From Patiria pectinifera (Eukaryota > Echinodermata > Asteroidea > Valvatida > Asterinidae): a stretch of DNA of 64,000 bases. Made by a program: the position numbers and the translations under genes. How positions within the stretch are numbered: the first letter of the stretch is position 1; each line of letters opens with the position of its first letter. Positions 8,805 to 19,600 of the stretch are shown piece after piece. The stretch covers positions 20,350,197-20,414,196 of the forward strand of contig CM057149.1 in the NCBI GenBank assembly GCA_029964075.1, in the 5' to 3' direction. The notes beneath the pieces are model-generated. The model saw nothing but the letters and a program-made list of their open reading frames with translations, was not told the DNA's origin and did not search any database.

Positions 8805-10770
8805 GCAGCTGGAACTGCCCAAGTAGACATCTATAGAGACATCTCTAAACAAGTATCAGGACCAGAGAACCCTAAGGTAAATTTGTTGGTTCATGTATCT
8901 GACAACACAGCTCAACTTGGTCTAGGTCCCCATAAGCCACTTGCTGGTAGTGGAAATGAATCTGATGCTGATGGGATGTCTGTCGAGGATGAGGATGAAT
9001 CCAGTGTGTATGAACCCTCAAGATGGAGTGAAGAGGATTCAGTGTCATCTGACAGCAGCGAGTTGTCAGACAATTTGGATGAATTTCCACAAAAGAGGTC
9101 TTGTACAACCAAGGCTAAGGTTCCAAAATCTGGGATTGTGTCTTTTTCAAGTGAATCTGATTCTTCAGAATCAGCTGAACAAGGCACAACTACCAGTAGT
9201 TCCAAAGTAACACCAGCCAGCACTTCTTGCGGTTCCAAGCGTACATGTAAGAACAAAGAGAATATATCACCTCGAAAAAGAGGGGAAAAGTGCAAAGGTA
9301 AACAGAAATCTGTTGTGCAAGAAAATATGCTTGGGTAGTGTCCTCAGCAAACACTGCCAAAAAGGACAAAGGGTGTGGGACAAAAGACATTACTGCGTGT
9401 TTTGTCTAAAACCTACAAAAGTTGTCGAAACATTGGGAGGACAAACATTCAGAAGAAAGTGAGGTCGGAAAAATATTTGCGCTTGAAAAAAACCAAAGAG
9501 AGAAGTCACCTCATTGCAAATTTGAGAAAAGCTGGTGACTACGAACATAATAAGAGAGTGTTGGCTGGTGAGGACAAAGGTGAGCTAATTGTTCATAAGC
9601 GGCCGAACTACGGTGACAAGTCTAAAACCAATGAGTACATGTTTTGTTCAGATTGCCGAGGCCTTTACAAGAAAAAGGCTCTCTACAGACATAAAAAAAT
9701 GTCCTCAGCGTAAAAGGTACAAAAAGGGTTCCAGACATATTAGAGCAGGGGCAGCCCTTCTGCCAATACCGCATGATGTCTCCAGTTGTCTAAAAGGTGT
9801 ACTCAGAGGAATGGAGCAAGACCATATCACCATAGTTGCCAGAATGACCCCCTAATTATGAAACTTGGTGAGCATTATGCTGCTGCTGCAGGGCATACTA
9901 ATAATAGTAACCACTACATTGCTCAGAAAATGAGGAAGCTTCACGTTTACTGTCTGCTGCACGTAGCCTCAATGAACGAATCTGTACTGCAAAGGACTTA
10001 GTCCTTCCAAGAAACTTTGACATTGTTGTTGATGCTGCCTTGAAATGTTCAAGGTTTGATGACACAACATTTCAGTTTTCCACTCCATCATTGGCAAGGA
10101 AACATGGCCACATACTTAATAGGTAAATAGTAGACGCTGAAGCCCTGAAAACGGGGGTTTTTGTTGATGATGGGCAAAGTGCAGCAGGCTTTAAACGACT
10201 CATGCAATCAGAATGGAGTACAAGAGTCTCAGGTCATGCATTAAGACAGGCGAGCGAGGCCAAATGGAATGAACCACAAAGGCTGCCGCTACACAAGATA
10301 TAATGAAATTGCACAAACACATGCGTGAAGAAGAGCACAGGCTAAAATCTCAAATACGACAGTCTGGAATTTCAGGGGAGAGTTTTACAAAGTTAGCGCA
10401 AGTAACACTGGCACAGCTAATTGTGTATAACAGAAGACGGCCAGGAGAAACACAGTTTCTGAAAGTGGAAACTTACCAAAAGAATGTAGCACGTGGAGTA
10501 GATGCTCATGGTGACGTTATGGAATCATTGTCCCTGTCAGAGAAACTGTCTATTGACAGGTTGTCCCTAGTGTATATACGAGGGAAACGAAATAGAGGAG
10601 TGCCACTTCTTTTCACTCCAAAGATGAGAGAATCTGTTGATATCTTGGTTAGTTCACGAGAGCAAGTTGGGGTTCATCCCGAAAATCCCTATGTTTTTGC
10701 ACGGATAAATGCAGATGCAATGGGTCCACACAGGGGATGTGACTGTTTGCGGATGCTTGCAAAAATGTAA
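8805..10770 (+). pseudogene. Decayed zinc-finger plus tyrosine-recombinase-like 3' part of the SET gene
   Basis: The frame of exon 4 continues after TAG 8802 through an acidic Ser-rich linker, a second TAG (9336) and a basic segment to 9700. That segment has a C-x2-C...H...C finger (CSDCRGLYKKKALYRHKK, then CPQRKRY in the next frame). The finger is broken by an A7 run at 9696-9702. Further single-base losses near 9842, 9940 and 10290, and TAA at 10124, interrupt a recognisable protein. Its last open part (10303-10770) contains LIVYNRRRPGET, resembling the box I arginine motif of tyrosine recombinases. It also contains IRGKRNRGVPLLFT, resembling the beta-hairpin lysine segment, and ENPYVFAR and GCDCLR. 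The HxxR and Tyr part that should follow is absent. From memory, the same order (SET, finger, recombinase-like) occurs in multicopy fish proteins. That recollection could not be checked here. Confidence 0.72.
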
Positions 10771-11500
10771 AAAAAAAAATCCTAGCACACTGATTTTCTA
10801 GATTCAGTCAAGAACTGTGAAATATAAAAACACCTGTAAGTGCATGTATGTATCATGTGCTGGGATGGTTTTGTTCATGTGTTCATTCAAGATACATGTA
10901 ATTATAAATACATGTAATTATTAACAGACCTGTTATTTGTTGTATTTTCTCCTTTTCACTCATCCCTTCAATCGATCTTGATTTCTGTTTTTGACATCAG
11001 AAAAGTTGGAACCTACAGTGTATTCATTAATGTGTGTTTTAATTAGTTTATAAAAAAAAAACATAATTAATTACTTTAATGTTCAAGAAATATGAGTTAC
11101 CAAAGAATTTGAAAACGCTGTTTCCTAGTTACCCCAGAACTTGGAAGGAAATAATGACACATTTCAGTTTAATGTACTTTAAAAATGGTTGTGATGATAC
11201 ATGACAAAACAGGGAATTATACATGTAGTTCCACATGTTGAGATGGTCATAGAATACAAGTTGAGTTTTATTTTGTATAGTTATGTTAACTCACAAGAAT
11301 GAGTGAATGAGTGAGTTTCAGTTTTAAGGCGAGTCTCGACACAAAACAAAATTAGTTGTATCATATTGAGGAGTTTTGACAGTGTGTTGCTAAAAGTGTC
11401 TTGAGTACAAAGTATCTGATTACTATGAGATCATTTTTTGCAAATTTTTGATTATGCAAAAATGCTACATGTATATCCTTCTCTTATTCCCCTTAAGCAT
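10771..11500. other. Non-coding spacer after the pseudogene
   Basis: AT-rich sequence with an A12 run right after the last open frame, and ATG-rich ACATGTA words. I searched it by eye for the missing recombinase C-terminus (an HxxR-like or R-x-Y-like coding stretch) and saw none. Confidence 0.5.
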
Positions 11501-11776
11501 CACTACGCTACATGTCAGTTGATTGCAACATTTTTGGACATTGTGACCAGGTTCATTGTGACCGTAATGATTTCAGTGCTGTGTTATGAAAGCTGTTGAA
11601 GATCATTTTTTTGTGAAAAGGGCTGCAGTCGGGATTAGAATCATCTGCCTGGTTATTAAATTGACGGATCATTCCAATTGCAAAGTATTCTAGCTTTTTT
11701 TTCCACAGCATCCAGGATTTTACGCAGCTTGGTCACAGTGTTCAAAATGTTGTGATCAACTGACCATTGCGCAGTG
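11501..11776. mobile_element. Foldback element of 276 bp
   Basis: The left arm GTCAGTTGATTGCAACATTT (11514) continues to GACATTGTGACCAGG. It is mirrored by GGTCACAGTGTTCAAAATGT and TGATCAACTGAC ending near 11764. The outermost CACTACGC and GCGCAGTG also pair. There is no coding capacity and no clear target duplication. Confidence 0.6.
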
Positions 11777-12004
11777 TTGCGTGACTAAAATTAATTGAAA
11801 CTTGTAAGGATTTTTCACGTTGGCAAGGATAGGGAGTATCTGCTGACTAAACAAATTTCAAAATATACCAGGCACATGTATATTGTGGGATTTGATACAC
11901 AGGACAAAGTGAGGAGTTGTAGTTTTAATTGTTTTGATTCACAGGACAAAATGAGGAATCGTAGTTTTAACTGTTGATTCACAGGACAAAATGAGGAGTT
12001 ACAG

Positions 12005-12357
12005 TTTTTACTGTGTTATTATAGTTGGGAGATTTGTGATGTGATTGACTTCTATGATAAAGGCATGGAATTTGGCACACAGTCATAGTATGTCATTAGA
12101 ACTGGCTATGGAGCCATCAAAGATTTTTACTTTGAAAAATATAAGTATAATAGCATAAAATTTTCAAAATGGCTGCCATTGCATGTTATCCTACCCATAT
12201 TTTTCAAACAACAAATCTGCGATGGCTCCATATCCAAATATCTTTCCCATGACATACTAGGACTGTGTGCCCAATTCCATGCCTTTATCATAAAAGTGAA
12301 CAGTTCACATAACATTATATTGAGCACCGATCTCCTCGACTAATACAAGGGACAAAA
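12005..12357. repeat. Hairpin-bearing block, copy 1, inside the minisatellite
   Basis: The block holds an inverted repeat. ATGATAAAGGCATGGAATTT with CACACAGTC and ATGGAGCCAT at 12054-12119 is mirrored at 12219-12297, with a loop of about 100 bp. It is about 90% identical by eye to 12778-13140. The block looks like an element that was carried along when the minisatellite was duplicated. Confidence 0.8.
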
Positions 12358-12777
12358 TAAGGAGTTGTACATGTAGTAAACTGTGTTTATACACAAGACA
12401 AAATGAGGAGTATAGTTTTAATTGTGTTTATACACAAGACAAAATGAGGAGTTTAGTTTTAATTGTGTCTATACACAAGACAAAATGAGGAGTTTAGTTT
12501 TAATTGTGTTGATTCACATGACGAATGAGGAGTTTAGTCCTATTTGTGTTCATAAACAAGACAAAATGAGGAGTTTAGTTTCAATTGTGTTCATACACAA
12601 GACAAAATGAGGAGTTTTATGTGTTAATACAAAAGACAAAATGAGGAGTTTAGAATTTAATTGTGTTTATACACAGGACAAAATGAGGAGTTTGGCTTTA
12701 GTTGTGTTCATACACAAGACAAAATGAGGAGTTTATATTTAATTGTAATTTTACACAGGACAAAATGAGGAGTTACC

Positions 12778-13140
12778 GGTTTTACTGTGTTAATATAGTT
12801 GGGGAGATTTGTGGTGAGATTGACTTTTATGATAAAGGCACAGAATTTGGCACACAGTCGGAGTATGTCATTAGAAAGATAATTGGCTATGGAGCCATCA
12901 AAGATTTTTACTTTGAAAAAATATAAGTATAATAGCATGAAATTTTCAAAATGGCTGCCATTGCATGTTATCCTACCCATATTTTTCAAACAACAAATCT
13001 GCAATGGCTCCATAGCCAAATATCTTTCCCATGACATACTAGGACTGTGTGCCCAATTCCATGCCTTTATCATAAAAGGGATCAGTTCACATAACATTAT
13101 ATTGAGCACCGATCTCCTCGACTAATACACGGGACAAAAT
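12778..13140. repeat. Hairpin-bearing block, copy 2
   Basis: Same sequence and same orientation as 12005-12357, with flanking minisatellite units on both sides. The arms here are slightly better conserved on the left (GGAGATTTGTGGTGAGATTG). The antisense reading frame of 133 codons across it is a by-product of the repeat. Confidence 0.8.
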
Positions 13141-13561
13141 GAGTTGTAGTTTTAACTGTGTTGATTCACAGGAGTTGAGGAGTTGAGTTTTAATTGTGTT
13201 TATACACAAAACAAAATGAGGAGTTTAGCTTTAATTGTGTTTATACACAAGACAAAATGAGGAGTTTGGCTTTGTGTTTATACACAAGACAAAATGAGGA
13301 GTTGAGTTTTAATTGTGTTTATACACAAGACAAAATGAGGAGTTTAGTTTTAATTGTGTTTATACACACAACAAAATGAGGAGTTTAGCTTTAATTGTGT
13401 TTCACATACATGACAAAATGAGGAGTTGCAGTTGTACTTTTAATTGTGTTTACAAATCTGACAAAATGAGGAGTTATGGTATTTTGTGTTACATGCTTGT
13501 ATTTATTCTACATACATGGAAGAATATTAGACATGACTCTCGCTTATTTTGTATCCCAAAG

Positions 13562-13727
13562 GGCATGGGTGTTAGTTAAAATGGTCGAGTTGTGTAAAGA
13601 ATTTGGTATCGAAGGAGTATGTGGACAATATCAACAAGATTACTGGATGATTTTATATGACGAGTTGCAGGTTGCCTTCCTTGAATTTAACATTGTCAGA
13701 CGGGGATGGCCATGCAAAATTTACAAG
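13562..13727 (+). CDS. Unrecognised gene, penultimate exon
   Basis: A pyrimidine-rich tract ending TATCCCAAAG precedes an open exon encoding AWVLVKMVELCKEFGIEGVC, then GQYQQDYWMILYDELQVAFL and EFNIVRRGWPCKIYK. The donor is GTTTGT at 13728. The next exon joins in phase 0 and ends in a stop. The alternating hydrophobic and charged pattern (YWMILYDE, AFLEFNIV) would suit an alpha/beta fold of RRM-like size, as seen in some retroelement gag-like proteins. I do not recognise the family. No upstream exon was identified, because the minisatellite lies directly before it. It could also be a further 3' exon of the SET gene, though nothing in its sequence suggests this. Confidence 0.45.
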
Positions 13728-14053
13728 GTTTGTTTACAACTTTTATTTTTTTACATGTACTATTTATGTTTAAATTGATCCTGCATGGTTACATTAAAAA
13801 TCCACACATGTACTGTACATGTTAAGATAAAGTGCTGATTCCGAGGGTTTTTTTTCTTTTTCGAATAACCCTTTTTATAATTTATATTATATTGTTTATA
13901 ATCATGAATCAATGGACATACAGTGATTTTTCCCTTAATGTTGACTTATTTTGCTATTGTATCTAGTTTGATTGTGCTGATTGAGGTTCTGTATACTAAT
14001 TTTGACATTTAAGACAAAAGTAGCAGAAATTGTAATTCCTTTTTCAAATATAG

Positions 14054-14128
14054 CTGGACGATTTGTTGACACAGTTGTCAGCTAGCCACACTGCCAGACT
14101 AGATGTACCTGTACATGCTCCAACTTGA
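14054..14128 (+). CDS. Unrecognised gene, terminal exon
   Basis: After the acceptor CAAATATAG the frame reads LDDLLTQLSASHTARLDVPV then HAPT and TGA at 14126. It joins the exon at 13562-13727 in phase 0, giving a C-terminus of about 80 residues. A polyadenylation signal follows 380 bp later, as expected for a last exon. No function can be given. Confidence 0.45.
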   Translation: MDDLLTQLSASHTARLDVPVHAPT

Positions 14129-14505
14129 GAGTCATCTTGTTCCTTGTAGCGGAGCCAGTTCTTAGCCAGAGTTTCAATGGAGTCATACAAGTCCTGAACT
14201 TTTTTCTCGTTTTTAACCCGTTACGATCAACAAAATGCAATACATCAGGTTGTACTAATTTGTTTACTGATGTTAAGATTAATAATGTTTTGATGTGCTT
14301 CACAGTTCTTGATTATGTCAATGGGATACAGATTTTTTTTCTGAAGGCTTAGGCCACGTGACTTCAGATTGGGGTCGGGGAGTTCACTGCATTTATGAAA
14401 CACTTTTGTTCAATCATACTTGAGATGAATGCAACTGGTGTCCATGTACATGTACCAAGACTTCTGTAATAGCCTATTTGGAGTTGTGACAAAATGTGAA
14501 CTTGG

Positions 14506-14511
14506 AATAAA
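14506..14511 (+). promoter_or_regulatory. Polyadenylation signal AATAAA
   Basis: AATAAA about 380 bp after the TGA at 14126. A second AATAAA lies at 14592. Either could end the transcript of the unrecognised gene. Confidence 0.4.
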
Positions 14512-14599
14512 GTTTTGTACTTTTAATGTTTTGGGGAAAATAGTTTGTACCAGTTTTGAGCAGATATTTTGTAATTTCTCCGTTTTTAGAAAATAAATG

Positions 14600-16170
14600 T
14601 TTTCCTGTGTTTCACTGATAATTAAGTAACCAACTAATCATGTATCACTAACCGTTATTGTAACAACAATTGACTGAACGTGTAGTAATATATACTACAC
14701 TCTGCCTATCACTACTTATAGATGATACAAGAGAATTTGATCAAGAGTTTTGTAGTAAATGCTACACTGTCGGTCATTTGTTGTTACATCGGTTTGTGAG
14801 AGATAATCTTTCAAAGTTTTTTTATGAAGGCTTTAACTTCATTATAAAACGTACCCTTTTTCAATCATACATGAAGTGTACATTTTGACCATGCTTAAGG
14901 GTCTTTAAAATGTCCAAAACTGTTAGAGAATTAGAATGACAAATGGTGTTCATGAGAAGTGATTATAAAATAAAACTTCAGTATTGGTTACATTTCAATA
15001 ATTTTCACTGTGGTTTGTTTATGGAGTTATTTATATTTCACTTTGTCTAGAAAAATGAACTTCCTGCCATATAAACGTATTTTACATAAATATTGCCCCT
15101 TGTATCTGTTCTGACACCCCAGTACAATCACTTTTGAAGTTGTTTTTGACCGTTAAGTCCAGAATTCAATCCCTTGTGAAATATGGTGCAGTAACAAATA
15201 AGTCACGTGATCCGTGCGGCTGTATGTCATATTTCCTCCAATGAGCATTTACATTCACACACACTCACACACACAAGCTCACACCGTCATAATATTGGTA
15301 CAGTTCGAGACCACCTCGAAATGTAGGTATTGTGCTTAGGGCCTCGAATGGTATGCGGAACAAGTATGTGTGTGTGTACGTGTATGCACATTGTAATTAA
15401 AGTTGAGGTTTTCAATTTAGGGATTGAATTTACATGTAACTAATATAATACTTGAAATTGTAAGAAAATAGACAAAAAGGCATATAACCGGTATTTTTTC
15501 TACAATATGTGAGCTTTTTTTCAGAAGTTGACTTTTGTAATTTTTTTTAGGCAAAACTGTTTGAATAATTCACGATTTTGACATTTTTGCACAAGTGCTC
15601 ATCGGTTAAAAATAAATATATGCGATATAATGCTATAATTAGTATCCTGGAAAAACCCTGACAAATACAATGTACACTGTAGATAATCTCATCACATTGC
15701 ACAATAGTTATTTTTTGACAAAGTTGTCACAAAGCATGCATATTTTCGAGCAGTCCCCTTTGGTTGGCGCGATAGCTGTGTACAAAGTCCAACCACGGTG
15801 GAAATTCCCTCGAGACAAAATGCCAAATAGGAAAAATTGACTCCTTCGCATATTTAAGATCCTTCTAGGCTTGTAGGCAATATTTATTCAGCTTTAACTG
15901 AACGTTGATGTCTTTTTTATTTTCTTCAGTATATGACTACATGTATATAACAACCATGGAGTCGGGGGGGGGGAAGGGTAGGGGGAGATACCATAGGGTG
16001 TTTTTTATCATCTTGATGTTGCAACTGTTGTCTTTTTTTATTATTAAAATGACAATTAAATTATGGTTCCCGTCCCCCCAACCAGTGGGTTGCAGACATT
16101 AATTTAAAAAAATAAAACATTTGTTAAGAGGGGAAAAATTAATTTGTGGAAGAGCATGGGGAACACAACT
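14600..16170. other. Intergenic or intron sequence, no gene seen
   Basis: AT-rich. It contains a CA-rich microsatellite at about 15253-15290, GT words near 15367-15385, and a G-run at 15964-15971. No exon-like frame with splice signals was found on either strand. Confidence 0.5.
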
Positions 16171-16697
16171 TTAAAGGGAATGTGCAACATTTGCTGCTGC
16201 TGCAATTTTCAGAAATAATGGATTTGGAGGATTAGTATGTTACAGCAAATATTGTTGAAAAGACTTGTTTTACGTTTTGGGCTTGTAGATGCTGGAAAAA
16301 AAGCATGAAAACCAATCATGTTCTTGTGGTCTGGTTCCCTGACCCCACTTTAGATGAAACGGAGCAATCATGACTTTGGGAAATTGTAAGGTCAGAGAAT
16401 CAGTCTAGCAGGTTTGTACCCCTTCACAGGTGTGAAATCAATTGCAAAGAAAACGTGGAATAACTAGTAATGAACAATTAGGAACAGTTTTTGAAAAAAG
16501 CCAGTTTTCTCCAACGCTGGTTGGCCGACCAGCATTGGAAAAATACCATTTTTCTTGAAAACGATAGCACACCAGGAGCCACAATTTTACTTTACAGGAT
16601 ACTTAAGACTGTCATTCCCTAACAATCTAGTGAGGTATTTCGTGATTATTTGTCATTTCGTTTTGAGATGTTTGCAAATGTTGTATCTTCCCTTTAA
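16171..16697. mobile_element. TTAA-ended dispersed repeat, copy A
   Basis: It begins TTAAAGGGAATGTGCAACAT and ends ATGTTGTATCTTCCCTTTAA. The termini are therefore inverted and both borders carry TTAA. The interior contains a palindrome-like core (TTGGCCGACCA) and TCTGGTTCCCTGACCCCACT. Other copies are at 24916-25431 and, in the opposite orientation, at 41191-41577. The TTAA target suggests piggyBac- or Kolobok-type mobilisation. It is non-coding. Confidence 0.75.
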
Positions 16698-19600
16698 CTA
16701 GCCTTCACAAGTGAACAGCTACAGCAAAAGGCACATTTATATTGCAGCTTTGTCACCATGCCATGTTTTTCAATCCTCCTGCAACTCCCTTCCGTGGAGG
16801 GGGCCCCTTTCCATACATCCGACCTAAGATTGGATCCCTATCAGTGCAGTCTGGAGTTTGAAGCAACACATTTCTTGAGTGAATCAGGAAGTGTTTGATA
16901 TAAGGGGGGTCAGGAAGTAAGGGGGACTGTGTGTCAGGGGGCGATAGTCACTGCCTGCATCATGGAAACTAGCGACAAAGTACGAGAGTCTTGGGTGGAA
17001 GTTACGCATGTTTAAAATGTGTTTCGGTGCGTAATTAAATGGTTCCCATAACTGTGCAGGTATAGTATATTCATAAAGAGTATATGGTACGTTGTTTCAC
17101 CCCAGAAATGTGTGTTTCTAAATGTCTATTTTTCTAGCAGTACAAAAAGAGTTTTTTGAACGAGACATTGAAAAAAATTCCTAAATAAAGGCATATATTT
17201 TCAGAAAGTTGAAAACATCCGAAATAGAAGGAAAAAAAATAGTTCTTTTTTTCTTTTTAAATAAAACATACAATTTGAAAAACATTTTGGAGCAAAAAGA
17301 AAGAATTGAATATGTTTATTGTTATGGGAACTTTCTGCTGTCATCTCCACAGCGTCTTCAGTCCCCATAGTACCATGGGAGAACTTGTGTGTTGTCCCCA
17401 GAACTACAGAACAAGAAATACATACACATGTGTACATGTGGTACATCATACATAATGTGTGTACCTGTACATCAGGTAGAAAACCAAGCATGCACTCTAT
17501 TACAAAGAAAAGACCCTTCACTCCTTGTTGATGCCCACAAACAAAATCCACATTGCATGACCTTGCATAGTCAGGTCTTATGCAAGTTCAATACAAAGTA
17601 CTGACATTATGCATACAATCCTTGCATGCATGCATGCCTGCCTGCCTGTTGAGGAATGTGTGTGTTTGCATGGGCCAGTGAAGGTTATCAATTGAAGTCT
17701 GGGCTAGCGGGTGTCGAGGGAAAAGACAGTTATGCTGTATTGTTGCAGTGCCATGTAAGCCGCTTGGCATTGCCTCCAAGGCCACGGGAGAATCAGTCAA
17801 AGACGTTTTGATACACGTCCCCAACAGCAAAAAAAACCCGCCAGGAATGTTGACTGGTAGTCGCCGGGTACTGAATTGAATGAATGGATTTAGGATTTCT
17901 GGAATAAGAAATCAATCCTGAGTGGAATCTGGAAAAACATGATGAAGGAGCTGCAATTTGGAAATTGCAAATTGATATTGATAGGTCAATGTGCTATTCG
18001 CATCAGACCAGAGTTTGACATTAACCTGAAAATGCGAGTAACCTTGCATGCAGGGGATTTGAGTACAGTTGAATGCCTTTAACAAAGCAATCATGACTGA
18101 CCTGGTTACGGTAGATCAATCAGACACCCACGCCACGCGGCACACGTACCATACGCTCACATGGCTGAACTTTTACTGTCTGGCTTTTTTTGGTTGTGCT
18201 GTCTGAACGTGGCAATTAGGGTGGAAAAAGGCGGGAAATACACGCGTGATATGTTTGCAGCACTACGCAGTCTGTAAAGTAGAAAACTTACATCGTGCCA
18301 ATTTACACGAATGCAAATCATGCCAAATTGTGTTTTATTTCAAACAAATGTTCCAATCATGAAAATTTACACAAATTTATTTACGTACTGGTATGTGTAC
18401 AATATGTTTTCAAAGTGATGTGAAATAAAACCCACCAAAATTGTGTGGAATATTCAAGCTCACATTCGTTTGAATTGTCTTTTTTTGAAAACTGTGTGAT
18501 TTCTTGAGTTAGTTTAACACAATCGCCAACTCAGACTGTATGATGTTTAATGCACATGTACATTGCACAATACAAAGCTTCATGCTATGACTGCTTTTAC
18601 TATACAGTACCGGTAGCTGTACTTTTAAAGACGCATTCCCTGTGCTCTTTTCGACATCCGTCCCGAAAAATAGATTCTTTTTCTAAATTGCTATATTTCT
18701 GGCAATATAGAAGTTATACACTTTTGAATGAGATGTACATCCAAAAAAAAGGGGGGGGGGAGGAGGTTTTTTTGTTGTTGGAATAAAACATTTATAAGTT
18801 GAAAATTTATTAGTAGCGAAAAATAGAATTTGTTGAGGAATAAATTTATGTCTGTGTAGTTTGCATGAAACTGAGGTAAAAAAACCAACCTTGTGGAAAT
18901 TTCGAAAAGGTTAGGCGACCCCTTTAACTGACCTAAATTGCGAACTGAGACAGTGGCGTCCCAGGCTCTTTATTAGATCACGGTGCAGGTTTGCCAAGCT
19001 CATCACAGCCTTAATTTGGCCAAATTAACCCCTTCCACCGTGCAGTGGCAAACATGTTGCCACGAAGAGCGGTACTGTTACGGATTGACCTGTATTTACT
19101 AGGAATAGCCCCGGCGTGTATGTGATTTCCCTTCACACGTTGGCCAGGGAAAAGGTATGATTCCAAAACCATATGATCATTGGCTGATGAGGTAATTGAT
19201 GTGCTGTCAACAGGTGGATTTTAAATGCTAAATTTACTAATCCATACCTGCTAATCATCCCTATTTAATAGAAATCGTCCCTATTTGGAAGTTTTCAGAT
19301 TGAAAACAAAACAAAACAGAATGTTCTGATTTCTGTAAAATATGGGGGGAACAGTTTTCACCCATTCTATATATTCAGGAACTGCTGATGTCAGGAACCA
19401 GGTCCAAATTATGTGATTGGATACCGGTTATCAACTTTACAAATTATGAAATTAAGTTCTCAGACAATGAAAAAGAAAGGTTTTGAATGCCATTCATGGG
19501 GAATTTTCAAAATGGAAACCAGGCTATGCATGGAAAACCAAAACAATTTTCACGTTTATGGGCGTTTTAAAATTGCAATCCTTGGACGCCATCCAGTAGT

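Larger units (their letters stand above)
11890..13480. repeat. About 40-bp minisatellite (GACAAAATGAGGAGTTTAG core)
   Basis: Around 25 diverged units carry ACACAAGACAAAATGAGGAG followed by TTTAGTTTTAATTGTGTTTA. The unit is not a multiple of three and the frames are full of stops. The array is interrupted by two copies of a 350-bp block. Related GAGGAGTT words also occur at 120-275 and near 11366. Confidence 0.9.

Noticed and set aside
7775-8830. 351-codon open frame on the minus strand (VPLEASG repeats)
   Set aside because: It is a shadow of the 21-bp coding repeat: a period divisible by three with no stop in this frame keeps it open. The plus strand has matching splice phase and the minus strand has no unique sequence of its own.
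12708-13109. 133-codon minus-strand frame
   Set aside because: It follows the duplicated hairpin block and minisatellite. A truncated relative appears at copy 1 only because the sequence is duplicated.
11890-13480. CRISPR-like appearance of regular 40-bp repeats
   Set aside because: There are no unique spacers of constant size between identical repeats, the units are adjacent and diverged, and the window is from an animal genome.
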